Source: Prevotella sp. UBA6994 (GTDB lineage: Bacteria > Bacteroidota > Bacteroidia > Bacteroidales > Bacteroidaceae). Taken from it: 64,000 nt of DNA. The DNA is taken from assembly GCA_002449845.1 (NCBI GenBank), contig DJXW01000034.1, forward strand, positions 197,431 through 261,430, written 5' to 3'. Both the position numbers and the translations under genes were made by a program. Of the stretch, positions 8,751 to 17,822 are shown one piece after another. Within the stretch, counting starts at the first letter, position 1, and every line of letters begins with the position of its first letter. Under the pieces are notes generated by a model. That model had not been told where the DNA came from. It searched no databases and saw only the letters and a program-made list of their open reading frames with translations.

Positions 8751-8781
8751 AAACAAGTCTCTGAAAGTAATAAAAACGGCT
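8725..8781 (-). terminator. Long hairpin joining the end of the COG0523 gene to element A
   Basis: AGCCGTTTTTATCACTTT (8725-8742) and AAAGTAATAAAAACGGCT (8764-8781) are inverted copies, 18 bp with one G-U pair. The hairpin lies 12 bp past the COG0523 stop codon, so it may terminate that transcript, although no U-tract follows on the minus strand. One arm is the 5' box of element A; copies B and D have this box without the opposing arm. Confidence 0.55.
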
Positions 8782-8792
8782 TGCTGTTTATT

Positions 8793-10049
8793 TTAATACT
8801 CTAAGCATTTATCAAGTTCGTCCTTGATCAACTCCTTATCCAATTTCTGACCGATAAACACGAGCTTCTGCATACGGTCTCCATATTCCTCGTCCCAATC
8901 ACGACGAAGACCAGGTTCGCGCTCCATGAGTTGCTCCAATTCACCTTCCGACATCGTTGCGTACCAGTTACCCGCATTGCGTAAGGTAAACTGCTTGCCG
9001 GCTTGCTCAAAGACGTAGCAGATGTCTCTCTCGTCGGCAAACCAACAGATACCTTTGGCACGAATGATATTCTTGGGCCATCTGCGTGCAACAAATTCAT
9101 CAAACAATCCAATGTTGAACGGAGCCCGTTGATAATATACGTATGTGCTAATGCCATATTCCTCTGCTTCGCCTTCTCCTTCGTGATGATGGTGGTGGTG
9201 ATGGTGTCCGTGTTCGTGTTCATGATGATGCTCGTGCTCATGCTCATGGTCGTGGTGGTGGTCATGTTCATCGTCATCATCTTCATCCTCGTGCTCATCG
9301 TCATGTTCCTCCTCTTCATCATGATGTTTTTCCACTTCATGAATCCATGCAGCAGAAGTGGCAACCTCCTCGAAGTCGAACATATTGGTATGAATGATTT
9401 TATCAAGGTCAACATCTCCATAATTGCAATCTATGATTTGAGCCTTGGGTTGGATAGCCCTAATGATTTGTCGGGTGCGTTCCAGTTGCTTGGGTTCCAC
9501 TTCATCAGCCTTGTTGAGCAGAATGATGTTACAGAACTCAATCTGTTGAATCACCAGATTCTCAATGTCCTCGTCGTCAATATGCTCTTTCATCAGGTTG
9601 TCTCCACAACCAAACTCGTCAGCCATGCGCAATGCGTCAACTACGGTTACGATACAGTCGAGTCGAGGCACACCGTTTTGCGTTACCTCTGGAGCCATTG
9701 ATGGGATAGAACAAATGGTTTGGGCGATGGGAGCAGGTTCGCAGATACCGCTTGCCTCAATGACGATATAGTCGAAACGTTGCATTCCGATGATGTCTTG
9801 CAACTGTTGAACGAGGTCCATCTTCAATGTACAACAGATACATCCATTCTGCAAAGCCACGAGACTGTCGTCTTTCGTGTCAACGATACCGCCTTGCTGA
9901 ATCAAGTCGGCATCGATGTTCACCTCACCGATGTCATTGACGATTACGGCAAACTTAATCCCTCGTTTGTTACTGAGTATTCTATTTAATAAGGTGGTCT
10001 TTCCGCTGCCTAAATATCCAGTGAGCAGCAATACTGGTGTTACTTGCAT
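8793..10049 (-). CDS. COG0523 (CobW/ZigA/Zng1-type) GTP-binding metallochaperone with His-rich insert
   Basis: 418 residues from ATG 10049. The start was chosen because AAAGGAAG precedes it and a -7 box lies upstream at 10121-10128; an upstream in-frame ATG at 10181 precedes that promoter. Motifs: Walker A GYLGSGKTT (11-19), the family metal site CICC (70-73), EASG (Walker B region), NKAD (GTP specificity), and a C-terminal CobW_C domain (about 310-400). Between the domains lies a long Asp/Glu/His stretch (about 245-305), including a run of eight His, that should bind transition metals. The family delivers Zn, Co or other metals in a GTP-dependent way. Which metal cannot be deduced, though Zn is common for such His-rich members. 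Alone between promoter and hairpin, it appears monocistronic. Confidence 0.88.
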   Translation of the reverse strand: MQVTPVLLLTGYLGSGKTTLLNRILSNKRGIKFAVIVNDIGEVNIDADLIQQGGIVDTKDDSLVALQNGCICCTLKMDLVQQLQDIIGMQRFDYIVIEASGICEPAPIAQTICSIPSMAPEVTQNGVPRLDCIVTVVDALRMADEFGCGDNLMKEHIDDEDIENLVIQQIEFCNIILLNKADEVEPKQLERTRQIIRAIQPKAQIIDCNYGDVDLDKIIHTNMFDFEEVATSAAWIHEVEKHHDEEEEHDDEHEDEDDDDEHDHHHDHEHEHEHHHEHEHGHHHHHHHHEGEGEAEEYGISTYVYYQRAPFNIGLFDEFVARRWPKNIIRAKGICWFADERDICYVFEQAGKQFTLRNAGNWYATMSEGELEQLMEREPGLRRDWDEEYGDRMQKLVFIGQKLDKELIKDELDKCLEY

Positions 10050-10120
10050 TTTTCTTCCTTTCTGTTTAGATGGTTTATAGGCAATGAAGTCGATTCCTGT
10101 TGCCTTTCCGAAATTTGATG

Positions 10121-10128
10121 CAAAGTTA
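10121..10128 (-). promoter_or_regulatory. -7 box of the COG0523 GTPase gene
   Basis: The + strand CAAAGTTA is TAACTTTG on the minus strand, matching TAnnTTTG. It is 71 bp upstream of the ATG at 10049. No exact TTTG is seen at the -33 position. Confidence 0.6.
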
Positions 10129-10240
10129 TACAATAAATCTGAGAAACAACCTATGGAAAAAGATAAATTATCAAAAAACACCTTATGACAACATTTTATA
10201 TCTTTTTGTTGGTTTATTTTCTTTTCTCAAATTATTTGTT

Positions 10241-10248
10241 TATCTTTG
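10241..10248 (+). promoter_or_regulatory. -7 box of the nucleoside transporter operon
   Basis: TATCTTTG followed by CA is the standard Bacteroidota -7 element. It lies 72 bp before the chosen ATG (10321) and shows that the transcript cannot include a TTG start at 10246. It is divergent from the COG0523 promoter in the same intergenic region (10050-10320). Confidence 0.7.
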
Positions 10249-10320
10249 CACCGTAAAGGAACAAGGTTTGAAATCGTAAGAAATCATGCCTTACACAAAC
10301 AACTAAAAAAGAATAAAGAG

Positions 10321-11592
10321 ATGAATCTGAAAGTACGTTTAGCGTTAATGAACTTCTTGGAGTTCGCTGTTTGGGGAGCCTATCTTACCTGTATGGGAAG
10401 ATATTTGGGCAGTATCGGTATGAGTACCGAAATCGGTTGGTTTTATTCCATGCAAGGAATCGTTTCCATCTTCATGCCTGCCGTCATAGGCATCATAGCC
10501 GACAGATGGGTTCCTGCTCAGCGGATGTTGGGTATTTGTCATTTGCTGGCTGGCTTGTTCATGTTTGCCACGGCTTGGTATGGTCTTTCCCACGGAGAGA
10601 GTTCCGAGTTTGGGGTGATGTTTTCACTCTATGCCATGAGCGTAGCTTTCTATATGCCTACGTTGGCACTGACTAATTCGGTGGCTTACAATGCGTTGAC
10701 ACAGGCTGGAATGGACACCGTGAAAGACTTTCCACCCATCCGAGTGTTTGGTACCATTGGATTTATCTGTACCATGTGGTTTGTTGACATCATGGGATTC
10801 CAAGACAACCAGAACCAATTCATTACCTCTGGAATACTCAGCATTATCTTATTCCTTTACACGTTCACGTTGCCGGCTTGTCCCGTGAGCAAGGGTGGCG
10901 AACAAAAAAGCTTGGTTGACGCTTTCGGATTACGGGCTTTCTCCTTGTTCAAGCAAAAGAAGATGGCGATTTTCTTCATCTTCTCGATGCTCTTGGGCGT
11001 AAGTCTGCAAATCACCAACGGTTTTGCCAATCCTTACATCAATAGTTTCGGAGCCAATCCGGAATATGCCTCTACGTTTGGTGTGCAACATGCCAACATC
11101 TTGATTTCGCTTTCGCAGATCAGTGAGACGTGTTGCATCTTGCTCATCCCATTCTTCATGAAGCGTTATGGTATCAAGAACGTGATGCTCATTGCCATGT
11201 TTGCATGGGTATTGCGCTTTGGCTTGTTCGGAACGGGCGACCCAGGCAGTGGCGTATGGATGTTTGTATTGTCTATGATAGTCTATGGAGTGGCATTTGA
11301 TTTCTTCAACATCTCAGGATCATTGTTTGTTGACAAGACCACAGACCCCTCCATTCGTTCATCGGCACAGGGACTGTTTATGTTGATGACCAACGGAATA
11401 GGCGCAACTATCGGTACGCTTGGTGCACAACAGGTTATCAATCACTTTACCACAGGCACGGTGGTTGACGGCAATTTCTATACCGTAGGCGACTGGCAGT
11501 CTTGTTGGTTTATCTTTGCTGGATATGCTTTGGTGGTTGGTGTTGTGTTTGCCATTATCTTCCGTCCAAAGAAAGAGGAAGTGCAGGTATGA
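10321..11592 (+). CDS. NHS-type MFS nucleoside permease (NupG/XapB-like)
   Basis: 423 residues, about 12 predicted membrane helices. The start MNLKVRLALMNFLEFAVWGAYLTCMGRYL is typical of nucleoside:H+ symporters (NupG/XapB family): a short cytosolic N-terminus, then helix 1 with a conserved FLEFAVWGAY. Later features include IMPAVIGIIADRW-like loop 2-3 (FMPAVIGIIADRWVPAQR) and PPIRVFGTIGFICTMW. Gene order transporter-DUF151-rsmE-DUF4836 with ATGA overlaps suggests an operon. The protein is likely an inner-membrane importer of nucleosides; substrate range is inferred from family. Start chosen by the promoter at 10241 and by family N-terminal length. Confidence 0.85.
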   Translation: MNLKVRLALMNFLEFAVWGAYLTCMGRYLGSIGMSTEIGWFYSMQGIVSIFMPAVIGIIADRWVPAQRMLGICHLLAGLFMFATAWYGLSHGESSEFGVMFSLYAMSVAFYMPTLALTNSVAYNALTQAGMDTVKDFPPIRVFGTIGFICTMWFVDIMGFQDNQNQFITSGILSIILFLYTFTLPACPVSKGGEQKSLVDAFGLRAFSLFKQKKMAIFFIFSMLLGVSLQITNGFANPYINSFGANPEYASTFGVQHANILISLSQISETCCILLIPFFMKRYGIKNVMLIAMFAWVLRFGLFGTGDPGSGVWMFVLSMIVYGVAFDFFNISGSLFVDKTTDPSIRSSAQGLFMLMTNGIGATIGTLGAQQVINHFTTGTVVDGNFYTVGDWQSCWFIFAGYALVVGVVFAIIFRPKKEEVQV

Positions 11593-12134
11593 CGAAAATC
11601 CCATTGAAATTCAGGAGCGTTTCGCAAATAGTAGGCTCAGAGAAGCTGGGCTTGCTGGTACTGGTGGATGAACAAGAGCAATCGCAATTGGCCATTCCCT
11701 GCGACCCAGCCATGTTGCAACAATTTGAGTTGAGGATGATGAACGTCCCCATCAAGCATTTATTGCTGCCCGAAGTGTTGTGGCAAGTGATTTCATCACA
11801 GACTGACATGCAGTTTGAAATACTCATTACCGATATTATCGAAGAGCAATACCGAGCCATCTTATATAATACGGAGACTTTAGAGCCCGTTGCCATTCGT
11901 GCCAGTGATGCGGTACTGTTGTCGTTTATCGGTAATGTTCCGCTTTACATTGAGGAAAAACTGATGAAGAGGCAAAGTGTACCATACCGTCGTTCGTCTA
12001 TGGGAGTGGCTATGCCCTTGAATGCCATCAGCAGTAAGATGTTGGAAGAGGCGTTAGACAAGGCTGTGAAGGATGAAAACTATGAGTTGGCTTCGCATCT
12101 GCGTGATGAGATGCGGCGCAGAAAATTGTTGTAG
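11589..12134 (+). CDS. Bifunctional nuclease family (DUF151) protein with UvrB/UvrC motif
   Basis: 181 residues. The ATG at 11589 overlaps the transporter stop (ATGA), indicating translational coupling. The DUF151 domain covers about residues 1-135 (LGLLVLVDEQEQSQLAIPCDP, FEILITDIIEEQYRAILY, AIRASDAVLLSFIGNVPLYIEE). A C-terminal UVR-type helical hairpin follows (about 145-180: LEEALDKAVKDENYELASHL and RDEMRRRKLL). Plant and bacterial homologues have nuclease activity; others are of unknown role. The same architecture and position upstream of rsmE recur in Bacteroidales. Immediately followed, without a gap, by rsmE. Confidence 0.88.
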   Translation: MTKIPLKFRSVSQIVGSEKLGLLVLVDEQEQSQLAIPCDPAMLQQFELRMMNVPIKHLLLPEVLWQVISSQTDMQFEILITDIIEEQYRAILYNTETLEPVAIRASDAVLLSFIGNVPLYIEEKLMKRQSVPYRRSSMGVAMPLNAISSKMLEEALDKAVKDENYELASHLRDEMRRRKLL

Positions 12135-12860
12135 ATGAAAGAAGTACGTTATTTCTATGTTCCCGATGCAGCACGTCAAACGGAACTTCCTGCCGAAGAA
12201 GCTACTCATGCCACCCGCGTGTTGAGACTGAAAAGTGGGGATGAGATGTTCCTCATGGATGGGCAGGGGGTCTTTTATCGTGCCGAGGTCACATTGGCTA
12301 CTCCCAAGAAATGTCTGTATGAGATACGGGAGACAATGCCCCAAGAGAAGACATGGAACGGAAGGATACACTTGGCTATTGCCCCCACGAAGATGACCGA
12401 CAGGATAGAATGGATGGTGGAAAAGGCTACTGAAGTAGGCTTTGATGACATTACCTTCCTGAATTGCAGGTTTTCCGAACGCAAGGTATTACGTATCGAC
12501 CGCATGGAGAAAATTGTGGTGGCAGCCATGAAACAAAGTAGGAAAGCGTGGATTCCACAAGTGCATGAGATGATGGGATTGAAAGATTTCGTATCAGCCC
12601 CTTTTGAAGGAAAGAAATATATAGCCCATTGCTATGAGGAGATAGCTCGAAACGACTTGTTTGATGAGTTGCAATCTCTCAACTCTCCAGAAAATGTTAC
12701 GGTAATGATAGGTCCAGAGGGTGATTTCTCTATGGATGAAGTAGAACTTGCCATGAGTTACGGGTTTGAGTCAATCTCCTTGGGTAACAGTAGGTTGCGT
12801 ACGGAGACAGCAGGATTGGCTGCCGTGATGATGGCACAATTGACTTTGAGAAAGAAATGA
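12135..12860 (+). CDS. rsmE: 16S rRNA m3U1498 methyltransferase RsmE
   Basis: 241 residues, the usual RsmE length. It has an N-terminal PUA-like domain (about 1-70; EEATHATRVLRLKSGDEMFLMDG is the conserved HxxxVLRL region) and a C-terminal SPOUT methyltransferase domain with IEWMVEKATEVGFDDI, MIGPEGDFSMDEVELA and the knotted cofactor loop SISLGNSRLRTETAGLAA. It methylates U1498 of 16S rRNA in the assembled 30S subunit using S-adenosylmethionine. The ATG directly abuts the DUF151 stop, and its own stop overlaps the next ATG (ATGA at 12857). Confidence 0.96.
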   Translation: MKEVRYFYVPDAARQTELPAEEATHATRVLRLKSGDEMFLMDGQGVFYRAEVTLATPKKCLYEIRETMPQEKTWNGRIHLAIAPTKMTDRIEWMVEKATEVGFDDITFLNCRFSERKVLRIDRMEKIVVAAMKQSRKAWIPQVHEMMGLKDFVSAPFEGKKYIAHCYEEIARNDLFDELQSLNSPENVTVMIGPEGDFSMDEVELAMSYGFESISLGNSRLRTETAGLAAVMMAQLTLRKK

Positions 12861-14212
12861 GAAAAATAATCGTATATGTTACATTGCTGTGGATGATGGG
12901 CATGGTGAACGCCTGTTCTGGAACAGACTATCTGAATGCCGTTCCGGGAAATAGCGTGGCTTTAGTCTCCATGGATATGGGTAAGATGAATGGCATTAAC
13001 AACCAGGCATTGCTGAAAACCTTGCTCCATGTGAGCAATGTAAACACGGCTGGAGTTGACGTGAGTGCGCCCGTGTATCTGTTTGAATCGGCTGACGGCA
13101 ACTTAGGACTTTGTGCAAAAGTTGCTGATTCGGGTGATTTGGAAAAGACGCTGAACGCATTGGCAACCAATGGAGCTTGCCAACCCCTGAAAGAACATCG
13201 TGATTGCCAGTTCACCTTATTGCGTAATGCTTGGGCTGTGGGATTCACGGATGATGCTCTTCTCGTGATGGGACCCATTACGCCAGCCAACTTTTCCTCT
13301 TTGAGAAACCAAATGGCAAGATACCTGCGCCAATCTGAAGAAAAAGGGATTGTGGCTTCACGTTTGTACGAACAGTTAGATTCTATTGACGGAGCCATGA
13401 AGATGGTGGCAAGGGTAGATGCTCTTCCCGAGAAATTGATGATGCCTTTCACGTTGGGCGCTCCGGCAAATACCGAACCGTCAAAGATATTTGTTTCAGC
13501 AAGGATGAACGTGGAAGGGCAATGCTTGGTGATAGATGGAAAGACGTTTTCTTTCAACCAGCAAGTTCAACAAGCTTTGAAAGAGGCTTCGCAAACCTAT
13601 CGTTTGATAGAAGGAAAGTATATGTCTGCTTTGGATAAAGACGGTGTTTCCGCCATGTTTCTCAATGTGAACGGCAATGACTTTATCCGCTTGCTGAATG
13701 GCAATAGGGGCTTTCAAGCCTTGTTGGCAGGTATTAACACCGCCATAGACATGAATAATATCATCAAGAGTGTGGATGGTGACTTATGTATAACCATGCC
13801 CAATGCTACTGACAATGGCTTTCGCATGACCATGCGCGCACAATTGGCACATAGCAAATGGCTGAGCGACGTGGGCTATTGGAAGCAGTCATGTCCCGCA
13901 GGTTCCACCATTCGAGATTGGGGAAACAATGCCTATTGCTTCTCGGATGGGAAGACATCCTTCTATTTTGGTGTTTCACCCGATTTGCAATTTTATAGTG
14001 GCGGCAGCGAGAATGATGCTCGCATGGCTCTGCAGGCAGTAGATAATTCTGCTTCTCAAACATGGAAACACTTGATGGAAGGACAGAAGATGGTCATGGT
14101 GATGAATGTAGATGCCCTGGCTCAGAACAAGGAAGGAATGGGAGGGGTATCGCAATTGCTGACCCCATTGTTTGGAGAGATTCACTCAGTGGTTTACCGT
14201 ATGAGGGAATAA
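12857..14212 (+). CDS. DUF4836-family lipoprotein
   Basis: 451 residues. Lipoprotein signal with Cys 20 (MGMVNACSG), then DYLNAVPGNSVALVSMDMGKM, the characteristic start of DUF4836 proteins (a predicted export followed by a YLNAVP.. element). The rest is a long alternating beta/alpha region without catalytic motifs that I recognise. DUF4836 is a Bacteroidota family of periplasmic or surface lipoproteins of unknown function. The ATGA overlap with rsmE places it as the last gene of the nucleoside transporter operon. No terminator with a U-tract was found directly after it; the next promoter is at 14287. Confidence 0.8.
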   Translation: MRKIIVYVTLLWMMGMVNACSGTDYLNAVPGNSVALVSMDMGKMNGINNQALLKTLLHVSNVNTAGVDVSAPVYLFESADGNLGLCAKVADSGDLEKTLNALATNGACQPLKEHRDCQFTLLRNAWAVGFTDDALLVMGPITPANFSSLRNQMARYLRQSEEKGIVASRLYEQLDSIDGAMKMVARVDALPEKLMMPFTLGAPANTEPSKIFVSARMNVEGQCLVIDGKTFSFNQQVQQALKEASQTYRLIEGKYMSALDKDGVSAMFLNVNGNDFIRLLNGNRGFQALLAGINTAIDMNNIIKSVDGDLCITMPNATDNGFRMTMRAQLAHSKWLSDVGYWKQSCPAGSTIRDWGNNAYCFSDGKTSFYFGVSPDLQFYSGGSENDARMALQAVDNSASQTWKHLMEGQKMVMVMNVDALAQNKEGMGGVSQLLTPLFGEIHSVVYRMRE

Positions 14213-14286
14213 GTCGAATAGGACATGAAAATGTCTATAAAAAACGAAAAGTAAGTCATTCATACCCAAGAATGCAAAATAATGAT

Positions 14287-14294
14287 TATCTTTG
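14287..14294 (+). promoter_or_regulatory. -7 box of the tsaC-clc-fmt operon
   Basis: TATCTTTG followed by TGCC lies 28 bp before the GTG start of the YrdC-domain gene, giving a very short leader. A ribosome-binding-like AGAAGG sits at 14311-14316. Confidence 0.65.
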
Positions 14295-14322
14295 TGCCAA
14301 TTATTTTAAAAGAAGGTAAAAA

Positions 14323-14892
14323 GTGAAAATAGAAGAAGATATTAGAAAAGCGGTGGAGGTGATGCGTCAAGGTGGAATCATCTTGTATCCTACCGACACG
14401 ATATGGGGCATTGGCTGCGATGCAACGAATGCCGAGGCAGTAGCCAAAGTTTATCAAATCAAGAAGCGCGATGACTCTAAGGCTCTGATATGCTTGGTTG
14501 ATTCTGACGCCCGATTACAGAAATATGTGCTGAAGGTTCCCAATGTAGCGTGGGACGTGATGGAATTTGCCACCAAACCAACAACCGTGGTACTGGACAA
14601 TGCGGTGAACCTGGCTCCCAACTTAATAGCAGAAGACGGAAGCATTGCCATGCGCATTACGAGAGAAACTTTTTCACATGAGTTGTGCTATCGTTTCCAG
14701 AAACCTATCGTGAGTACGAGTGCGAACATCAGTGGGGAAGAAGCTCCCCAGAATTACAAAGACATCAGTGAGGAAATCATTAATGCGGTGGATTACGTTT
14801 GTTGGTCGCGTCGTAATGAACACAAACCCCATCAGGCAAGTAGCATCATCAAGATAGCCGAAGACGGAGAGGTGAAGATTATCCGTTCATAA
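14323..14892 (+). CDS. tsaC: L-threonylcarbamoyladenylate synthase (YrdC/TsaC)
   Basis: 189 residues, GTG start preceded by AGAAGGTAAAAA. YrdC-domain signatures: GGIILYPTDTIWGIGCDATNAEA (nucleotide-binding start), KKRDDSKALICLV, TKPTTVVL, and SIAMRITRE ... PIVSTSANISGE. It makes threonylcarbamoyl-AMP from threonine, bicarbonate and ATP for the t6A modification at position 37 of ANN-decoding tRNAs. It is the short TsaC type: the Sua5 C-terminal domain is absent. The gene is first in a three-gene run with clc and fmt; this order is common in Bacteroidales. Confidence 0.94.
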   Translation: MKIEEDIRKAVEVMRQGGIILYPTDTIWGIGCDATNAEAVAKVYQIKKRDDSKALICLVDSDARLQKYVLKVPNVAWDVMEFATKPTTVVLDNAVNLAPNLIAEDGSIAMRITRETFSHELCYRFQKPIVSTSANISGEEAPQNYKDISEEIINAVDYVCWSRRNEHKPHQASSIIKIAEDGEVKIIRS

Positions 14893-14918
14893 TAGTTTTA
14901 AATCAATAAGCTTTTCAA

Positions 14919-16721
14919 ATGGAGGTTGTCGTAGAAGAAAAGTCGTCTTGGAAGAAGAAACTGATAAATTGGCGAGATGAACACGTAAACGATAAGCAGT
15001 TTACGTTATTCTTGGCATTTTTCGTTGGCTTTTTTGCTTCGGTGGCTGCATTTCTCTTACACTGGCTCATACGTGAGATACAATTGCTGTTGACAGCAGG
15101 CTTTTCCTACACCTCTGCCAACTGGCTTTACTTGGTGTTTCCTGTTATCGGAATTTTCCTGACCTCGGTCTTTGTGCGTCGTATCGTCAGGGATAACATT
15201 TCGCACGGAATCACTCGCATCCTTTATGCCATGTCTTCCAAGCAATCACGATTGAAGAAACATAATTGTTGGTCATCTCTGATTGCTTCAGCCATTACCA
15301 TTGGATTCGGTGGCTCGGTGGGAGCGGAGGCGCCAATCGTATTGACAGGCTCTGCCATTGGTTCTGCCTTGGGGCAGTTCTTCAAGATGGATAGCAAGCG
15401 GTTGATGTTGTTGGTTGGTTGTGGTGCTGCTGGAGCCATTGCGGGAATCTTTAAAGCCCCGATAGCAGGACTTGTCTTCACGCTTGAGGTGTTGATGGTG
15501 GATTTGACGATGGCTTCGCTCTTGCCCATCTTGACGGCAAGTGTCACGGCGACGTGTTTCACCTATCTTTTTGTGGGTTCTGATTCTCTGTTTTCGTTCC
15601 ATTTAGACGATGCATGGAATGTGGAACGTGTTCCAGCATGTATCTTGTTGGGATTGTTTTGCGGTCTTATCAGTTGGTATTTCATTCGGATGACCAATAT
15701 TTGTGAAGACATGTTTTCACGCATGAAAGACAAACCATACGCAAAGTTGCTTGTGGGAGGATTGATGTTGAGCTCGCTCATCTTTTTCTTCCCGTCGCTT
15801 TACGGTGAAGGTTATTCAGCACTCAATATCTTGTTGAACGGTAAGACGGAAGCAGATTGGAACGTAATTTTGTACAACTCTATGTTCTACGGGCATGGAG
15901 ATATGTTGGTTTTCTACATAGCTTTGGTATTGATGACCAAGGTGTTTGCTACGTCTGCCACCAATGGCGGAGGCGGTTGTGGCGGTACTTTCGCACCTTC
16001 GTTGTTTATCGGTGGCTTTGGCGGATTCCTGTTTTCCCGTATTTGGAACATGAATCAGATAGGTGTGTACATACCGGAGAAAAACTTCACGCTATTGGGA
16101 ATGGGTGGAGTCATGGCAGGTGTGATGCACGCACCTTTAACTGGTATCTTCCTGATTGCCGAAATTACGGGTGGTTATCAATTGCTTATCCCTCTGATTA
16201 TCGTTGCCGTGAGTTCCGTGATTACCATTAGCATCTTTGAACCACACAGTATTTACGCCATGCGACTGGCAAGGGAGGGAAAACTGATTACACATCATAC
16301 CGACCATTCCGTGTTGACACTGATGAGTTTGAGTAGTGTGATAGAGCGAGATTACCTTTCCGTAAACCCAGAGATGCCTATGGGACAGTTGGTACACGTA
16401 ATCAGTCAGAGCCATACGAATTTTATTCCTGTATTGGATGAAGCAGGTACGCTATTAGGTGAGGTAGATATTACCAATATCCGTCATGTAATCTTCCGTA
16501 CTGAGTTGTACCAGAAGTTTCAGGTGAGTCAAGTGATGAGCCAAGTCAAGGAAACGGTGGGAGTAAACGACCCGATGGAAGATGCCATGAGAAAGTTTGA
16601 GGCAACCAATGCCGAATTTCTGCCAGTTGTTGACGTGGAAAATCGTTTGGTGGGATACATTTCCCGCACAAGAATATATAGTATGTATAGAACTATGGTG
16701 GCAGACTTATCTGCCGAATAA
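14919..16721 (+). CDS. ClC-family chloride channel/antiporter with C-terminal CBS pair
   Basis: 600 residues. The transmembrane ClC domain covers about 35-430. Selectivity motifs are GGSVGAEAPIVLTGSAIG (GxEGP counterpart, gating Glu retained although the Pro is preceded by Ala), GGGGCGGTFAPSLFIGGFGG, and the conserved KAPIAGLVFTLE. Two CBS domains follow (about 455-590: MPMGQLVHVISQSHTNFIPV and DAMRKFEATNAEFLPVVD), usually binding adenine nucleotides. Because the proton glutamate cannot be placed by eye, channel versus Cl-/H+ exchanger is undecided. Inner-membrane protein, in the same operon as tsaC (26-bp gap) and fmt (10-bp gap). Confidence 0.92.
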   Translation: MEVVVEEKSSWKKKLINWRDEHVNDKQFTLFLAFFVGFFASVAAFLLHWLIREIQLLLTAGFSYTSANWLYLVFPVIGIFLTSVFVRRIVRDNISHGITRILYAMSSKQSRLKKHNCWSSLIASAITIGFGGSVGAEAPIVLTGSAIGSALGQFFKMDSKRLMLLVGCGAAGAIAGIFKAPIAGLVFTLEVLMVDLTMASLLPILTASVTATCFTYLFVGSDSLFSFHLDDAWNVERVPACILLGLFCGLISWYFIRMTNICEDMFSRMKDKPYAKLLVGGLMLSSLIFFFPSLYGEGYSALNILLNGKTEADWNVILYNSMFYGHGDMLVFYIALVLMTKVFATSATNGGGGCGGTFAPSLFIGGFGGFLFSRIWNMNQIGVYIPEKNFTLLGMGGVMAGVMHAPLTGIFLIAEITGGYQLLIPLIIVAVSSVITISIFEPHSIYAMRLAREGKLITHHTDHSVLTLMSLSSVIERDYLSVNPEMPMGQLVHVISQSHTNFIPVLDEAGTLLGEVDITNIRHVIFRTELYQKFQVSQVMSQVKETVGVNDPMEDAMRKFEATNAEFLPVVDVENRLVGYISRTRIYSMYRTMVADLSAE

Positions 16722-16731
16722 ACAATGACAG

Positions 16732-17700
16732 ATGAAAAAGGAAGATTTACGTATTGTATTTATGGGAACGCCTGAGTTTGCCGTGGGTACATTAAAGGCT
16801 TTGGTGGAAAATCAGTATCAGGTGGTTGCAGTAGTGACACAACCAGACAAACCTGTCGGCAGACATGGATCGGTGCTACGAGCTCCTGCCGTAAAGGAAT
16901 ATGCCAATAGTGTGGGTATTCCCGTCTTACAACCCGTGAAGATGAAAGATCCAGAGTTTGTGGAACAGTTGCGTTCTTACCATGCAGACCTGCAAGTGGT
17001 TGTGGCTTATCGAATGCTTCCCGAAATCGTTTGGGACATGCCGCGTTTCGGTACGTTCAACGTACATGCCTCACTTTTGCCCCAGTATCGTGGAGCTGCT
17101 CCCATCAACTGGGCAATTATCAACGGTGAGACGAAAACGGGAGTTACTACGTTTTTCCTTGACCATGAGATAGACACGGGACGCATCATCTTACAAAAAG
17201 AGTTTGACATTCCCGAAGAAGCAGATGTGGAATATGTATATGATCATTTGATGGAGTTGGGAGCAGAAATCGCTTTGGAAACCATTGATAAATTGTTGGA
17301 TGGAGATGGTGAGGTGAATACCATCTCTCAAGACGAGGTCATAACAGGAACACCGAACGCAGAATCATCATTAAAGCCTGCTCCCAAGTTGTTTAAGGAA
17401 ACATGTGAAATCAATTGGAACCAACCAGCCAAGAAAGTATATGACTTCATTCGGGGGGTGAGTCCAGTTCCCAAGGCTTGGTGCATGATGAAAACAGACA
17501 AATCTCCCGATGCATCATTGACCATCTTTAAGTCAGCTCTCACTCATCGCCCATGTGACGAAACACCTGGTACGTTTATGGCAGACAAGAAACACCTCTT
17601 TGTGGCAACGTCTGATGAATGGTTGGAAATCATAGATTTACAACTGGCTGGTAAAAAGCGTATGCTTGCCCGCGATTTCCTCAATGGATTTAAATTGTAG
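16732..17700 (+). CDS. fmt: Methionyl-tRNA formyltransferase
   Basis: 322 residues. N-terminal formyltransferase domain: IVFMGTPEFAVGTLKAL, VVTQPDKPVGR, and FGTFNVHASLLPQYRGAAPI with the catalytic Asn/His (NVH) and the later Asp in LDHEIDTG. C-terminal tRNA-binding beta-barrel at about 205-315 (ETCEINWNQPAKKVYDFIRG). It transfers a formyl group from 10-formyl-tetrahydrofolate to the initiator Met-tRNA. Length and domains are standard. Last gene of the tsaC-clc-fmt operon; no clear terminator seen in the 120 bp before the next gene. Confidence 0.97.
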   Translation: MKKEDLRIVFMGTPEFAVGTLKALVENQYQVVAVVTQPDKPVGRHGSVLRAPAVKEYANSVGIPVLQPVKMKDPEFVEQLRSYHADLQVVVAYRMLPEIVWDMPRFGTFNVHASLLPQYRGAAPINWAIINGETKTGVTTFFLDHEIDTGRIILQKEFDIPEEADVEYVYDHLMELGAEIALETIDKLLDGDGEVNTISQDEVITGTPNAESSLKPAPKLFKETCEINWNQPAKKVYDFIRGVSPVPKAWCMMKTDKSPDASLTIFKSALTHRPCDETPGTFMADKKHLFVATSDEWLEIIDLQLAGKKRMLARDFLNGFKL

Positions 17701-17778
17701 GCGTAGCATCTTCTTTTTGTATTATGTACAAATAACGTTAATCTTCTCAAAAATAATTTATTTGTACATATTTATTAG

Positions 17779-17786
17779 TATATTTG
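17779..17786 (+). promoter_or_regulatory. -7 box of the M13 peptidase gene
   Basis: TATATTTG followed by CAG lies 36 bp before ATG 17823. It excludes the TTG at 17784 as a start. Confidence 0.6.
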
Positions 17787-17822
17787 CAGATTATAAATTT
17801 AACAACAAATATTACAACAAAG

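Noticed and set aside
8828..9421. A 197-codon minus-strand frame and a 232-codon plus-strand frame over the His-rich linker of the GTPase gene
   Set aside because: Both are by-products of the repetitive GAT/CAT codons of the linker; the real gene is identified by GTPase motifs.
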